64,000 bases of DNA from DATKRB01 sp963794215 (GCA_963794215.1 CAWCCQ010000003.1:372001-436000); one strand, 5' to 3'. Counted from the stretch's first letter, positions 26,783-35,415 are shown. A program made the numbers and translations. The notes: generated from the letters alone by a model not told the origin.

Positions 26783-27505
26783 TTAGGGCAGCAGTGCCGC
26801 CACCAACCCGAGGAGCGGCGCCGTCGTCGTCGTGGTCGGCGCTGCCGTCGTCGTCGTGGTCGGCGCCTTGGTGGTCGTCGTCGTGGTCGGCGCCTTGGTG
26901 GTCGTCGTCGTGGTCGGCGCCTTGGTGGTCGTCGTCGTGGTCGGCGCCGCCGTCGTGGTGGTCGTGGTCGGCGCCTTGGTGGTCGTCGTCGTGGTCGGCG
27001 CCGCCGTCGTGGTGGTCGTTGGGGCGACCGTCGTCGTGGTGGCCTGCGGACTGGTCGTGGCGGCGACCGGGGTCGCGCCGATCACCGTCGTCGGGGACAA
27101 GATCGACGAGGGAACGGACCCCGGCTTCGGATCCGACAGGCGTGACGCCAGACTGGCGATGGTCACCGAGTGCGCGGGCACCGTGGAACCTACCGTCGAG
27201 GGAAGGGTGGTCGTCGTCGGGACACCATCGGCGGCGGTCGAGGAGTGAGAGGCAGTCGGCACCGAGGGCGTCTTTTGGACAGCGAACTGCGAGGACCCGG
27301 TGCCCTGGGTGTGGTGTCCTACCGTGTTGAGCGTGACGCCCAGCGCGGCCAATGCCCCGACGGCGAGCACCATCCAACGCCACTGCGTACGGCGGGCAGC
27401 TGGCTCCTCGACCGGACCGTCGTCCGAACAGAAGTACCACCGCCCGTCGTCGCCCCGATACTGCCAGCGGCCCCGCTTGTCCTGCCTCCTCGCCGCGGAC
27501 CCCAT
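26783..27505 (-). CDS. Membrane-anchored protein with Thr-rich tandem-repeat tail
   Basis: A 240-aa protein starting at the ATG at 27505 (MGSAARRQDKRGRWQYRGDD). The N-terminal 40 residues (WQYRGDDGRWYFCSDDG) resemble a small aromatic, WW-like DUF2510-type module. One membrane helix follows (about 45-65, WMVLAVGALAALGV). The outer part is Ser/Thr-rich, ending in repeats of TTTTTTKAP and TTTTTAAP. The frame is open upstream of 27505 but not conserved-looking. The function is unknown; the tail probably serves as a glycosylated stalk. Confidence 0.6.
   Translation of the reverse strand: MGSAARRQDKRGRWQYRGDDGRWYFCSDDGPVEEPAARRTQWRWMVLAVGALAALGVTLNTVGHHTQGTGSSQFAVQKTPSVPTASHSSTAADGVPTTTTLPSTVGSTVPAHSVTIASLASRLSDPKPGSVPSSILSPTTVIGATPVAATTSPQATTTTVAPTTTTTAAPTTTTTTKAPTTTTTTAAPTTTTTTKAPTTTTTTKAPTTTTTTKAPTTTTTAAPTTTTTAPLLGLVAALLP
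26820..27030. repeat. Short tandem repeats coding TTTTTTKAP-type units
   Basis: On the + strand GTGGTCGGCGCCTTGGTGGT and close variants recur with a period of 27-30 nt. They encode alternating poly-Thr and KAP or AAP. The period is a multiple of three. Confidence 0.75.
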
Positions 27506-27711
27506 AGCGCTTGGCACGCTACAGCGGGCCACTCGACGATTGCTGCGGATCTCCTGCGGATTGGCCAGAGGACGAGACGGGTGCAGGGACTTCGACACCG
27601 ACACGGGCAAAATGCGTGACGTCCCTCATACAACGGGTCACGCAACGATAGGAACCTCGCGCCACTGCGCTGGTGGCGCAGTCTCCACCCGATCCAGAAC
27701 GGGTCGCGTCC

Positions 27712-27717
27712 TATGAT
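27712..27717 (+). promoter_or_regulatory. -10 box TATGAT, leaderless start of esterase gene
   Basis: TATGAT (5 of 6 to consensus) ends 6 nt before the ATG at 27724. This makes 27724 the likely start, not the GTG or TTG codons further up. Confidence 0.55.
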
Positions 27718-27723
27718 CCGCCG

Positions 27724-28821
27724 ATGACCGACGGACCGGCTCTGGCTGCGACACCTTTCATCGACCACGAGATCGCCGCCAATCTGACGGCGATGCCGAA
27801 GGTCGACGGTCTGAGCGACGAGGTACTGCCGGCCTTTCGGCGGCGCCAGATGACCGCGGCGGACGTCAGGCTCTCCGACGGAGTCGAGCGGGTGGACCAC
27901 CGAGTGCCGGGGCCGAGCGGCGACGCCGACCTCGTGGTGAGGGTGCATCGCCCGAAGGGACTGGGGGGACCGCTCCCGTGTGTCTACGCGATCCACGGCG
28001 GGGGGTACGTCCTCGGGAGCTACCAGATGGAAGATGCCCGGCTGGACCGCTGGTGCACTCGGTTCGAGTGCGTGGGCGTGGCCGTCGACTACCGCCTGGC
28101 ACCCGAGACCCCCTACCCAGGACCTCTGGAGGACTGTTACGCCGGCCTCGGCTGGGTGCACACGCACCACAAGGAGCTCGGCGTCGACCTCGAGCGGACC
28201 GGCATCGCCGGAGCCAGCGCCGGTGGCGGCCTCGCCGCGGCGCTGGCCCTGCTCGCAAGGGACCGGGCCGAGTTACCCATCGCCTTCCAGTTGCTCATGT
28301 ACCCGATGCTCGACGACCGCCAACTGACGGCATCGAGCGGCTGGAACGTCCCGGTGTGGAATCCAGCGGCCAACGCCTATGGCTGGCGGTCCTACCTCGG
28401 TGCGCGTTATGGCACCGACGATGTCCCCGCGACCGCCGCGCCGGCCCGCGCCACCGACCTGCGCGACCTGCCTCCCGCCCTGCTCTGCGTCGGTACGGCA
28501 GACGGGTTCTGCGACGAGGACATCACCTACGCGCAACGGCTCAATCAGGCCGGCGTCCCTACCGAGCTCCACGTCTACCCAGGTGCCCCCCACGGGTTCG
28601 ACATGCTGCCCGGATCCACCCTCGCCCGTCGGTGCCGGCGCGACGTGACTGAGTGGCTCAGCCGCGCAGCTCGCCGGCCGACCGCCGGAGCCAGGCTGAG
28701 GTTGCTGCCAGCCTGCCTCAGCCTGGCTGGGGCGACCAGCGCGCTGGGGCTAGACCATCGTCGACACGAGCACCTTGGATCCGACGAGCACGTCCTGCTC
28801 GCCGGTCCCCGAGTCGGGTGA
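27724..28821 (+). CDS. Alpha/beta hydrolase of the HSL/esterase family
   Basis: A carboxylesterase of the hormone-sensitive-lipase group. It has the oxyanion HGGGYVLGS motif, the VAVDYRLAPETPYPG motif, the nucleophile Ser in GASAGGGL, Asp in GTADGFCDED and His in APHGFDML. The core ends at about residue 325 (TEWLSRAAR). The last 45 or so residues have no counterpart in the family and overlap the 3' end of the convergent methyltransferase gene by 72 nt. The natural stop may have been lost through an indel near 28676. The start is fixed by the TATGAT box 6 nt upstream. Confidence 0.85.
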   Translation: MTDGPALAATPFIDHEIAANLTAMPKVDGLSDEVLPAFRRRQMTAADVRLSDGVERVDHRVPGPSGDADLVVRVHRPKGLGGPLPCVYAIHGGGYVLGSYQMEDARLDRWCTRFECVGVAVDYRLAPETPYPGPLEDCYAGLGWVHTHHKELGVDLERTGIAGASAGGGLAAALALLARDRAELPIAFQLLMYPMLDDRQLTASSGWNVPVWNPAANAYGWRSYLGARYGTDDVPATAAPARATDLRDLPPALLCVGTADGFCDEDITYAQRLNQAGVPTELHVYPGAPHGFDMLPGSTLARRCRRDVTEWLSRAARRPTAGARLRLLPACLSLAGATSALGLDHRRHEHLGSDEHVLLAGPRVG

Positions 28822-29718
28822 CCACTTCGAGGGCTGTCCGCACCAGTACCCGAAGTACCGCTCACCCGAAAGGCCATGCTTGGCGTAGAGGTCGTCGAGG
28901 TAGCCGTCGTGGTAGCCCACCGCGAGCTCGGGCATCTTGGCGCTGACCACAGCATGGGAGCCGAAGTCATGCTTGAAGGACAGCGGGGAGCTCCTCGTCG
29001 CCATCAGCGCCCGGGCCTGGGGCGTGAGCAGGTAGTAGGTCGCGAAGCACTTCCCCTGGGGCCCGAGCACCCGAGCGATCTCTCCGAGGTAGTGGTCGAG
29101 CTCGTCGGGGAGCATGTGGGTGAACACCGACACGAGCACGACGACGTCGAACGAGCCGTCCTCGAAGGGGAACCTGTAGTCGACCGCGTCGATTGTCCCC
29201 TGGGGGTTGTACTCCTCGTTCCGCACGTCCGACAGGGTGAACCGCACGTTGTCATGGGGCCCGGCGATGTGCTCCCGACACCAGTCGATCCCGTCGGGCA
29301 CGATGTCGAGCCCGTCGTAGGAACCCTCTGGCCCAAGGTAGCCCGCCAGAGCGGTAGCGAGGCGACCGAGCCCGCACCCCACGTCCAGCACCCGGGATGC
29401 TGGCGTCAGACCGGCGACCTCACTGAGCGCCGCGATGAGCCCGGCACCGTTCTTCTCTGCGTCGATCATGGCGCCCGAATAGTTGTGGGCCCGAGGCGAG
29501 GCCACCGCTGCCCCTTCGCCTCGCAACCGGTCCGCAGCGTCCACCGGGGCGAGATAGACGGTCCGCAGGAGCCACCGCACTCGCCTCGGCAACGCCGGCA
29601 TGAGGGTGCTTGTAAACCACCGCTGACCAATAAGCCACACTCGGATACGCTCCGCTTTGTTGGCCAGATACAACAGGGTCGTCTTCATCCGCTTAAGCTT
29701 GGTAAGAAAAGCACTCAT
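28750..29718 (-). CDS. Class I SAM-dependent methyltransferase
   Basis: A 322-aa protein with a seven-strand methyltransferase core from about 105. Motif I is VLDVGCGLGRLATAL, motif II lies near YDGLDIVPDGIDWC, and FDVVVLVSVFTHML is the post-motif strand. The N-terminal 90 residues are basic with a hydrophobic patch, possibly a membrane-contact region. The region upstream of this gene, and its N-terminal codons, are less GC-rich than the neighbours. The acceptor is unknown; a sugar- or lipid-modifying role is possible. The ATG has GGGAAG nearby. Confidence 0.75.
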   Translation of the reverse strand: MSAFLTKLKRMKTTLLYLANKAERIRVWLIGQRWFTSTLMPALPRRVRWLLRTVYLAPVDAADRLRGEGAAVASPRAHNYSGAMIDAEKNGAGLIAALSEVAGLTPASRVLDVGCGLGRLATALAGYLGPEGSYDGLDIVPDGIDWCREHIAGPHDNVRFTLSDVRNEEYNPQGTIDAVDYRFPFEDGSFDVVVLVSVFTHMLPDELDHYLGEIARVLGPQGKCFATYYLLTPQARALMATRSSPLSFKHDFGSHAVVSAKMPELAVGYHDGYLDDLYAKHGLSGERYFGYWCGQPSKWSPDSGTGEQDVLVGSKVLVSTMV

Positions 29719-29924
29719 CCGCTTCCCACAATTCTCGTAGTGCGGCTAAGGGCTTTTTACCGAATAGTCATGAGGGACGAAGCGAAGCCAGCGATTGCCC
29801 GTTGCGTATCGGCGGGCTTTGGCTCGTGGTTTGCCCACGGTAGCCAAGCACAGAGGAGACCCGCAGGGCGCCGCGCTCACCTGCCGTCGGCTCGGGGTCG
29901 CGGCCGCCCTGACCCGTCTGTCGT

Positions 29925-29953
29925 TTGACAGCTGAAGGTTTGGCATCTAGTTT
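29925..29953 (+). promoter_or_regulatory. Promoter TTGACA-17-TAGTTT for MFS-marR operon
   Basis: A perfect -35 TTGACA (29925-29930), a 17-nt spacer and the -10 TAGTTT (29948-29953). It faces the MFS gene, with a leader of about 80 nt. Confidence 0.7.
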
Positions 29954-29965
29954 GTTCCCAAACCT
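29936..29965. promoter_or_regulatory. Inverted repeat over the -10 box (MarR operator candidate)
   Basis: AGGTTTGG (29936-29943) and CCAAACCT (29958-29965) form a perfect 8-bp inverted repeat flanking the -10 box. A bound dimer would block RNA polymerase. The downstream MarR protein is the likely ligand-responsive repressor. Confidence 0.6.
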
Positions 29966-30039
29966 CTTGTTGTCTTGTCAGAGCGGGACCCGCCCTCAGA
30001 TCGGCGGGCACGCATCTGATCCCCGACAGTGGGCCCCTG

Positions 30040-31573
30040 GTGGAGGCCCCGATGGAGCACACCCCGATGCAGCGTACGACCCATTCGCAGGCCGGCCCCA
30101 CGTCTGGCCGTATCGATCCCCACGTCAAACGCGTGGCCATCGTGATCGTGCTCGGCTCGATCATGTCGATCCTCGACACGACCATCGTGAATGTGGCGCT
30201 CGCCAGCCTCTCGAGGGATCTCCATACGCCGCTAAGCAACATCCAGTGGGTGATCACTGCCTACTTGCTCGCGCTGGCCGCGGTCATCCCCCTCTCGGCC
30301 TGGGCGATCCGTCGCTTCGGGGCGTTCACGGTCTACATGCAGGCACTCATCCTGTTCACCGCCGGCTCAGCGCTCTGCGGCCTGGCGTCTTCGTCTCCAG
30401 AGCTCATTGCGTTCCGTGCCCTCCAAGGCCTCGGGGGCGGGATGCTGGTCCCGACCGGAATGACGATCCTGGTGAAGGCGGCCGGCCCGGTGAACCTGCC
30501 CAAGGTGATGAGCGCCATCGGCGTGCCGATGGTACTGGCGCCGGTCTTCGGTCCGACCCTGGGCGGGTTCCTGCTCCAGAGCGTGAGCTGGCACGCCATC
30601 TTCTGGGTCAATGTGCCCATCGGGATCGTCACCGCCATCGTCGCAGCGCGCCTCTTGCCCCGTGACCGGGCGGAGCCGGCGACCGCCGGCAAGCTCGACT
30701 GGCAGGGACTCGTGCTGGCGGGAGCCGGAACGGTCGGGATCACCTACGGACTGTCCCAAAGCGCGACGGCCGGCACGTTCACCTCGGGCTCGGTCCTGGG
30801 CCCCATCGTGCTGGGCGTCGTGCTCCTCGTCGTCTTCGTCCTGCGGGCGCGCCGATACGGACAATCCCTTGCTCGACCTGTCGCTGTACTCGATCCGCGC
30901 CTACTCCTCGGCCACCGTCGTGATGTTCTGCCTGGGCGCCGCGTTGTTCGGCGCCATGATCCTGCTCCCGCTGTACTTCCAGGTGGCACGGGGTCAGGAC
31001 GCCATCCATACGGGCCTCTTGCTGGTCCCCCAGGGCATTGGCGCCTCTCTCGGGATGAACCGGTCCGCCATGGCGACCCGCCGGCTCGGCGCCGGTCTCA
31101 CCTCATTGCTCGGGGTGCTGGTCATGGTCGCTGCCACCATCCCGTTCCTGTTCATCGGTGCCGACACCCCTTACGTGCTGATCGGCACGGCGATGATCGT
31201 CCGAGGAGTGGGGGTGGGATTGGCCATGATGCCGGCGATGACCGCGGCCTTCGCCACCCTCAACGAGGAGCAAGTGAACGACGCCAGCCCCCAGCTCAAT
31301 GTCATCCAACGCGTCGGTGGATCGCTTGGCACGGCGGTGATCGCGGTCGTTTTGCAGAAGAACCTGGCACAGGTCTCGACGACGCTCACTGGCCACGCCG
31401 CCGCCAACGCGGTAGCTGCGTGCTTCGCTCAGACCTACTGGTGGGTGATTGGACTGTCCATCGTCGCGCTCGTGCCTGCGGTTATCCTTTGGCGGGTCGA
31501 GCGCAGGGCTCGGGCAGAGGGGACCGTCATGGCCGAGGCGTCCGAGGAGTCGATGATCGAGGCCCTCGCATGA
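30040..31573 (+). CDS. MFS drug exporter (DHA2/EmrB type), frameshifted
   Basis: A 14-TM-type proton-driven multidrug exporter of about 510 aa. The first six or so helices carry the family motifs SILDTTIVNVAL, WVITAYLLALAAVIPLSAW and FRALQGLGGGMLVPTGM. They are in one frame to about 30850. The rest (DNPLLDLSLYSIRAYSSAT, PLYFQVARGQDAIHTGLLL, NVIQRVGGSLGTAV) continues in another frame to 31573. The join VLRAR/ADTDNPLLD is seamless for the family. The start is GTG 30040 or ATG 30052. The stop overlaps the MarR ATG (ATGA). It is probably regulated by that MarR protein through the inverted repeat at 29936. Confidence 0.85.
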
Positions 31574-32043
31574 CCGCCGTCGCGTCCTCCACGAGCCGCC
31601 AGACGACGCTCGAGGAGCTCCGCCTGGCAATGGGAGAGCTGTTCGGCGCCGAACGACGACTGCGCGGCCGCGAGCAGCGTGGACGCGAGCAGCATCAGTC
31701 GCGCGACCTGACCCATTCGCAGCTGCGCGCCCTCTACGTCCTCGGGAAGACCGACGAGGTGACCGCTGGCGAGCTGGCCAAGAGCGCTGACCTGAACCCG
31801 GCGAGCGTGACCGCGATGCTGGACCAGCTCGAAACGAACGGCATCGTTGAGCGTCGGCGCGCCGACCACGACCGGAGGGTGTGCCTGGTCTCGCTCACCG
31901 CCAGTGGGCGGGCCATCGTGGACGACCACCGGATGCAGTGGCAGACCCTGTGGGATCAGAGCCTGGTCGAGCTCGACGAACCGGAGCTGTCGGCAGCACT
32001 GCGGGTGCTGCGGGCGCTGACCGGGCTGCTCGACGGTCTGTGA
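31570..32043 (+). CDS. MarR-family transcriptional regulator
   Basis: A 157-aa winged-helix regulator. The HTH core lies at about 55-105 (LYVLGKTDEVTAGELAKSAD, NPASVTAMLDQLETNGIVER) followed by the wing RRADHDRRVCLVSLT, flanked by dimerisation helices. Its ATG overlaps the MFS stop, so it is translated with the exporter. Self-encoded local repression of such exporters is the common arrangement in the family, and a matching inverted repeat covers the operon promoter. The inducer is unknown. Confidence 0.9.
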   Translation: MTAVASSTSRQTTLEELRLAMGELFGAERRLRGREQRGREQHQSRDLTHSQLRALYVLGKTDEVTAGELAKSADLNPASVTAMLDQLETNGIVERRRADHDRRVCLVSLTASGRAIVDDHRMQWQTLWDQSLVELDEPELSAALRVLRALTGLLDGL

Positions 32044-32062
32044 GGGCGACGGCGGCCTCCGA

Positions 32063-32386
32063 TCAGTCGAGCGAGACTTGGACCACGTCGTCGACCACCC
32101 GGGTCTCATAGGTCCGGACCGGTCCGGCCCATCCGTCTTGTGAGGCCAGGACGCATTCTCCCGTCGTGACATCGAAGGTGCTGCCGTGCTCGGGGCAACG
32201 GATGAGGCGCCCGCGCAGGAGCGAGAGCCCGCCGAGTGGGGTGCCCTGATGGGGACATTCGTTGGCGAAGGCGCAGAACGTCCCGTCCACATTGGCCAGG
32301 GCCACCGCCAGTCCCTCCACGTCGACCGTCGCCGTCTCACCGGGCGCGACCCAATCGGCAGGGGCTGCATCATAGAACTCGATCAC
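32063..32386 (-). CDS. Rieske [2Fe-2S] ferredoxin-like protein
   Basis: A 107-aa Rieske domain with the cluster ligands Cys-x-His in ECPHQGTPLGG and Cys-x2-His in IRCPEHGSTFD. It most likely supplies electrons to an oxygenase or acts as a small ferredoxin. I start it at GTG 32386 because a TAGGGT box lies 7 nt upstream and the length then fits. The longer frame from 32497 would abut the divergent amidohydrolase start. No oxygenase partner is seen nearby. Confidence 0.85.
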   Translation of the reverse strand: MIEFYDAAPADWVAPGETATVDVEGLAVALANVDGTFCAFANECPHQGTPLGGLSLLRGRLIRCPEHGSTFDVTTGECVLASQDGWAGPVRTYETRVVDDVVQVSLD

Positions 32387-32393
32387 GGCGCCG

Positions 32394-32399
32394 ACCCTA
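32394..32399 (-). promoter_or_regulatory. -10 box TAGGGT, leaderless start of Rieske gene
   Basis: On the minus strand TAGGGT ends 7 nt before GTG 32386. Confidence 0.5.
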
Positions 32400-32499
32400 T
32401 GTCGCGCAAGGCGGGAAGTGTCGAACTTGGCTAGCCTTTTGCCAGGCGCAATCTTGGAGAGCTCGCGTCGAAGGGCTCGTCTGAAAAAGGGGGACACAC

Positions 32500-33750
32500 A
32501 TGAGCGATGCGTTCATCTACGTCAGGGAGCGGCGTCTGCCGTACGAGACGTTCGACGCGGACAACCACATGTACGAGAACCGCGACGCTCTGACCAAGTT
32601 CATCCCCAAGGCCTATGAGGGGATCATCAAGTACGTCGACATCAACGGCCGAACCAAAGTGGCCATCGGCGACATGATCAGCGATTACATTCCCAACCCC
32701 ACCTTCAACAAGGTCGCCGTACCGGGGGGCTATGGGCTGGACGTCGCCAAGGGTGGCGACGGGTTGCATCGGTCGGCCGGCGACACCACCGGCATGGGCC
32801 GGCGGGTGGCCGCCATGCCCTCCCTCGACGCGTTCTTCGATCCCGAGCCTCGCTTTGCGCTGATGAAGGACATGGGCATCGACCGGACGTTGCTGTGGCC
32901 GACCCTCGCCAGCGTCGTCGAAGAGCGGCTGGCCGGCGACCCTGATGCCGCCTGCGCCGTGGTCCACGCCCTCAACGAGTGGATGCACGAGCACTGGACT
33001 TACAACTTCTCCGACGCCATCTACTCCACACCGATCATCAGCCTGGCCGTCCTCGACCGAGCGCTCGAGGAGCTCGAGTTCATTGCCGAGCGGGGGGCGA
33101 AGCTGTTCTTGATCCGCGTGGCCCCGGTCCCGACCTGGAAGGGTCGGCGCTCGTTCGCCCTGCCCGAGTTCGACCCGTTCTGGCAGCGGGTCCAGGAGCT
33201 CGGCTTAGTGGTGGGCATGCACAGCGGTGACCCCGGCTACACCCGTTACACCAACGAATGGGAGGGCACCGGCAACCGTGAGTTTCGGGCTTTCGTGAGC
33301 AACGGGTCCCCGGGCTTCATCGCGCTCTCCTCGGAGAAGAACCCCCTCATCGACGCCATGGCCTCGATCATCGGGCACGGGCTCGCCACCCGGTTCCCCC
33401 AGCTCAAGTTCATGCCGGTCGAGTACCAGAGCTCATGGATCCGGCCATTCGCAGCCAAGCTGCGCCGGGTCTATGAGGCGTCGCCCGTCCTGTTCGACGA
33501 GGAGCCATTCGAGGTCTTCAAGCGCAACGTGTGGTTCCACGCCTTCCACGAGCCCGACCCCAAGGGCCTCATCGATCTGGGGCTCCCCGCCGATCACGTC
33601 ATGTTCGGCTCGGACTTCCCTCATCCCGAGGGCATGGAGGACCCGCTCGCCTACTCCGAGGTGGTCAAGGATCTGCCACAAGACGAGCAGGAGCTGATCA
33701 TGGGCGGCTCCATCGCCAAGGCGCTCGGGGTTGGGAAGTACGCGGCCTGA
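32500..33750 (+). CDS. Third ACMSD-like amidohydrolase
   Basis: A 416-aa amidohydrolase-2 enzyme. It has the N-terminal metal site YETFDADNHMYE, the early-loop MKDMGIDRTLLWPT, the helix-8 strand LGLVVGMHSGDPGY, and FGSDFPHPEGMEDPL, where the Asp is the conserved catalytic metal-bound residue. The C-terminal IMGGSIAKALG is the usual family end. The start ATG follows AAGGGGG. It diverges from the Rieske gene. It is more distant from the two tandem paralogues at 21-24 kb than they appear to be from each other. The substrate is unknown. Confidence 0.88.
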   Translation: MSDAFIYVRERRLPYETFDADNHMYENRDALTKFIPKAYEGIIKYVDINGRTKVAIGDMISDYIPNPTFNKVAVPGGYGLDVAKGGDGLHRSAGDTTGMGRRVAAMPSLDAFFDPEPRFALMKDMGIDRTLLWPTLASVVEERLAGDPDAACAVVHALNEWMHEHWTYNFSDAIYSTPIISLAVLDRALEELEFIAERGAKLFLIRVAPVPTWKGRRSFALPEFDPFWQRVQELGLVVGMHSGDPGYTRYTNEWEGTGNREFRAFVSNGSPGFIALSSEKNPLIDAMASIIGHGLATRFPQLKFMPVEYQSSWIRPFAAKLRRVYEASPVLFDEEPFEVFKRNVWFHAFHEPDPKGLIDLGLPADHVMFGSDFPHPEGMEDPLAYSEVVKDLPQDEQELIMGGSIAKALGVGKYAA

Positions 33751-33884
33751 ACCAGCCCAGTGGGTCGAGCCCCCACACGGGCCCACCAGAACACCCAGCC
33801 CTAGAGCACCCCGGCCACGCCACGCGGTCGGGCAGGCATCTCGAAGCCCGGCGCGTCGACGTCACGGGTCGGCGCGGCTGGCGT

Positions 33885-33890
33885 TAGGTT
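33885..33890 (+). promoter_or_regulatory. -10 box TAGGTT, leaderless start of second AKR
   Basis: TAGGTT ends 6 nt before the ATG at 33897. No Shine-Dalgarno sequence is present. Confidence 0.5.
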
Positions 33891-33896
33891 TCCCGA

Positions 33897-34880
33897 ATGG
33901 AACTTCGAACGCTAGGACGATCGGGCTTGCGCGTCAGTGCCCTGTGCTTGGGCACCATGACGTTTGGCAACGAGGCGGACGAGCCGACCAGTGCGACGCT
34001 GGTGGACTCGTTCTTGGACGTAGGCGGCAACTTCGTCGACACCGCGGACGTCTACCAGCGGGGAGTGGCCGAAGAGATCACCGGGCGCGCCCTGGGTGCC
34101 CGGCGTGACGGGGTCGTGCTCGCCACCAAGGGCCGGATGCCCATGGGAAAGGGACCCAACGATCGGGGAGCCAACCGCCGCCACCTGACCCGGGCTGTCG
34201 AGGCGTCCCTCCGGCGGCTCGGCACCGAATGGATCGACCTCTACCAGGTGCACTGGCCCGATCCTGCCGTGCCCATCGAAGAGACGCTCTCGACCCTCGA
34301 CGACCTGGTCACCGCAGGAAAGATCCGCTACGGGGGTTTGAGCAACTTCGTGGGCTGGGAGCTTCAGCGCGGCATCGATGCCTGCGACCGCTACGGCTGG
34401 GCACCGATCGTCTCGCACCAGCCCCAGTACTCGCTCATCTCGCGCGAGATCGAGCTGGACACCCTCCCACTCTGCGCGGCGCACGACATCGCGGTGCTTC
34501 CCTGGAGCCCACTGGGCGGGGGCGTGCTGACCGGCAAGTACAAGGGCGCGGACTCGGTCCCCTCGGACACCCGGCTCGGCGCCTCCGAGGCCCAGGCCCG
34601 GCGCCGCCTGAACGAGCACAATCTCCGCGTCGCCGAAGGGGTCGCCAAAGTGGCGGCCGAGGTTGGCAAGTCGCCGGCACAGGTGGCCCTCAACTGGATC
34701 CTGCACCGCCCGGGGGTAACGTCACCGATCATCGGCGCCCGCAACCTTGCCCAGCTCGAAGACAACCTCGGGGCCGAGGGGTGGGCGCTGGACGCCAATC
34801 ACGTCGAGGCACTGGACCGGTCCAGCCGTACCCCCTTGCCCTACCCCTATGACATGTACCGAATGATCAACGCGATGTAG
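33897..34880 (+). CDS. Aldo/keto reductase
   Basis: A 327-aa AKR of the YajO/Tas-like group. It opens with MELRTLGRSGLRVSALCLG. The catalytic residues are Asp/Tyr in FVDTADVYQRGVAEEITG, Lys in VVLATKGRMPMG and His in IDLYQVHWPD. The NADPH-binding stretch includes TSPIIGARNLAQLEDN. The start is at ATG 33897, with a TAGGTT box 6 nt upstream. It probably reduces an aldehyde or ketone of unknown identity. It stands alone downstream of the third amidohydrolase. Confidence 0.9.
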   Translation: MELRTLGRSGLRVSALCLGTMTFGNEADEPTSATLVDSFLDVGGNFVDTADVYQRGVAEEITGRALGARRDGVVLATKGRMPMGKGPNDRGANRRHLTRAVEASLRRLGTEWIDLYQVHWPDPAVPIEETLSTLDDLVTAGKIRYGGLSNFVGWELQRGIDACDRYGWAPIVSHQPQYSLISREIELDTLPLCAAHDIAVLPWSPLGGGVLTGKYKGADSVPSDTRLGASEAQARRRLNEHNLRVAEGVAKVAAEVGKSPAQVALNWILHRPGVTSPIIGARNLAQLEDNLGAEGWALDANHVEALDRSSRTPLPYPYDMYRMINAM

Positions 34881-34914
34881 CACCACACCCCAGACAGTGC
34901 TACCCCCAAGCGCC

Positions 34915-34944
34915 TTGACGCTCGGAGTCGTTGCGGCCGATAAT
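34915..34944 (+). promoter_or_regulatory. Promoter TTGACG-18-GATAAT, leaderless
   Basis: TTGACG (34915-34920), an 18-nt spacer and GATAAT (34939-34944, 5 of 6 to TATAAT), then 6 nt to the ATG at 34951. It is the best complete promoter in the window and implies an mRNA that begins at the start codon. Confidence 0.7.
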
Positions 34945-34950
34945 GCAGCC

Positions 34951-35388
34951 ATGTCTGACGCTGCGGAGCACGATCACGAGATCAAGATCAAAGGTGGCTC
35001 CTTCGAATTGAGCGACCTAGGGCATTTACTCCCTGGGATGGCCGAGATCATGCCACTGGTCGGGGAGAGAATTTGGAAGTGTTACTACGCAGGAAAGGCG
35101 CACAATAAGCCCTTGGCGCGCTTTCAGCTGGCGGAAGCCGTGAATTTGATGGAAAAGGGGATCATTCTTCGCCCCAAATACGTCGAAAACATGGAGAAAT
35201 TCTTCGATGAAAACGTCTCGGCAGTTCGCCGGTGCATCGAAGACGAAGATTGGGATGGTTTCGAGACCGCTTTCGACAAAATGGTCGAAAGCGCGAATGC
35301 CAATCACGAATTTTACGACAAGGGCTTCTTGCGGTGGAAGGTCCCGGCCGAGCCGCCGCCTGACCTGGACATGACGCCCACCGAGTGA
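34951..35388 (+). CDS. Hypothetical protein of unusual base composition (145 aa)
   Basis: Not recognised. It is a soluble, charged, probably all-helical protein: MSDAAEHDHEIKIKGGSFEL, then LLPGMAEIMPLVGERIWKCY, FQLAEAVNLMEKGIILRPKY and MEKFFDENVSAVRRCIED, ending acidic and Pro-rich. Codon third positions contain many A and T, clearly unlike the flanking genes, which suggests recent transfer or different selection. It has its own strong leaderless promoter and converges on the ETF dehydrogenase gene. Aromatic and Glu-rich helices could form a small ligand-binding bundle, but this is only an impression. Confidence 0.7.
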   Translation: MSDAAEHDHEIKIKGGSFELSDLGHLLPGMAEIMPLVGERIWKCYYAGKAHNKPLARFQLAEAVNLMEKGIILRPKYVENMEKFFDENVSAVRRCIEDEDWDGFETAFDKMVESANANHEFYDKGFLRWKVPAEPPPDLDMTPTE

Positions 35389-35415
35389 GACGCCGGCGGC
35401 ACCGTCCGCCAGCGA

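Larger units (their letters stand above)
29719..30039. other. Divergent intergenic region upstream of MFS-marR
   Basis: 321 bp between the methyltransferase and MFS genes, partly AT-richer than average. It contains the promoter and operator at 29925-29965. I see nothing else. Confidence 0.6.

Noticed and set aside
26832..27248. A + strand Val-rich open frame
   Set aside because: Shadow of the Thr-rich tail on the minus strand.
32387..32497. N-terminal extension of the Rieske protein
   Set aside because: It would end next to the divergent amidohydrolase start, is not Rieske-like, and a -10 box lies just before GTG 32386.
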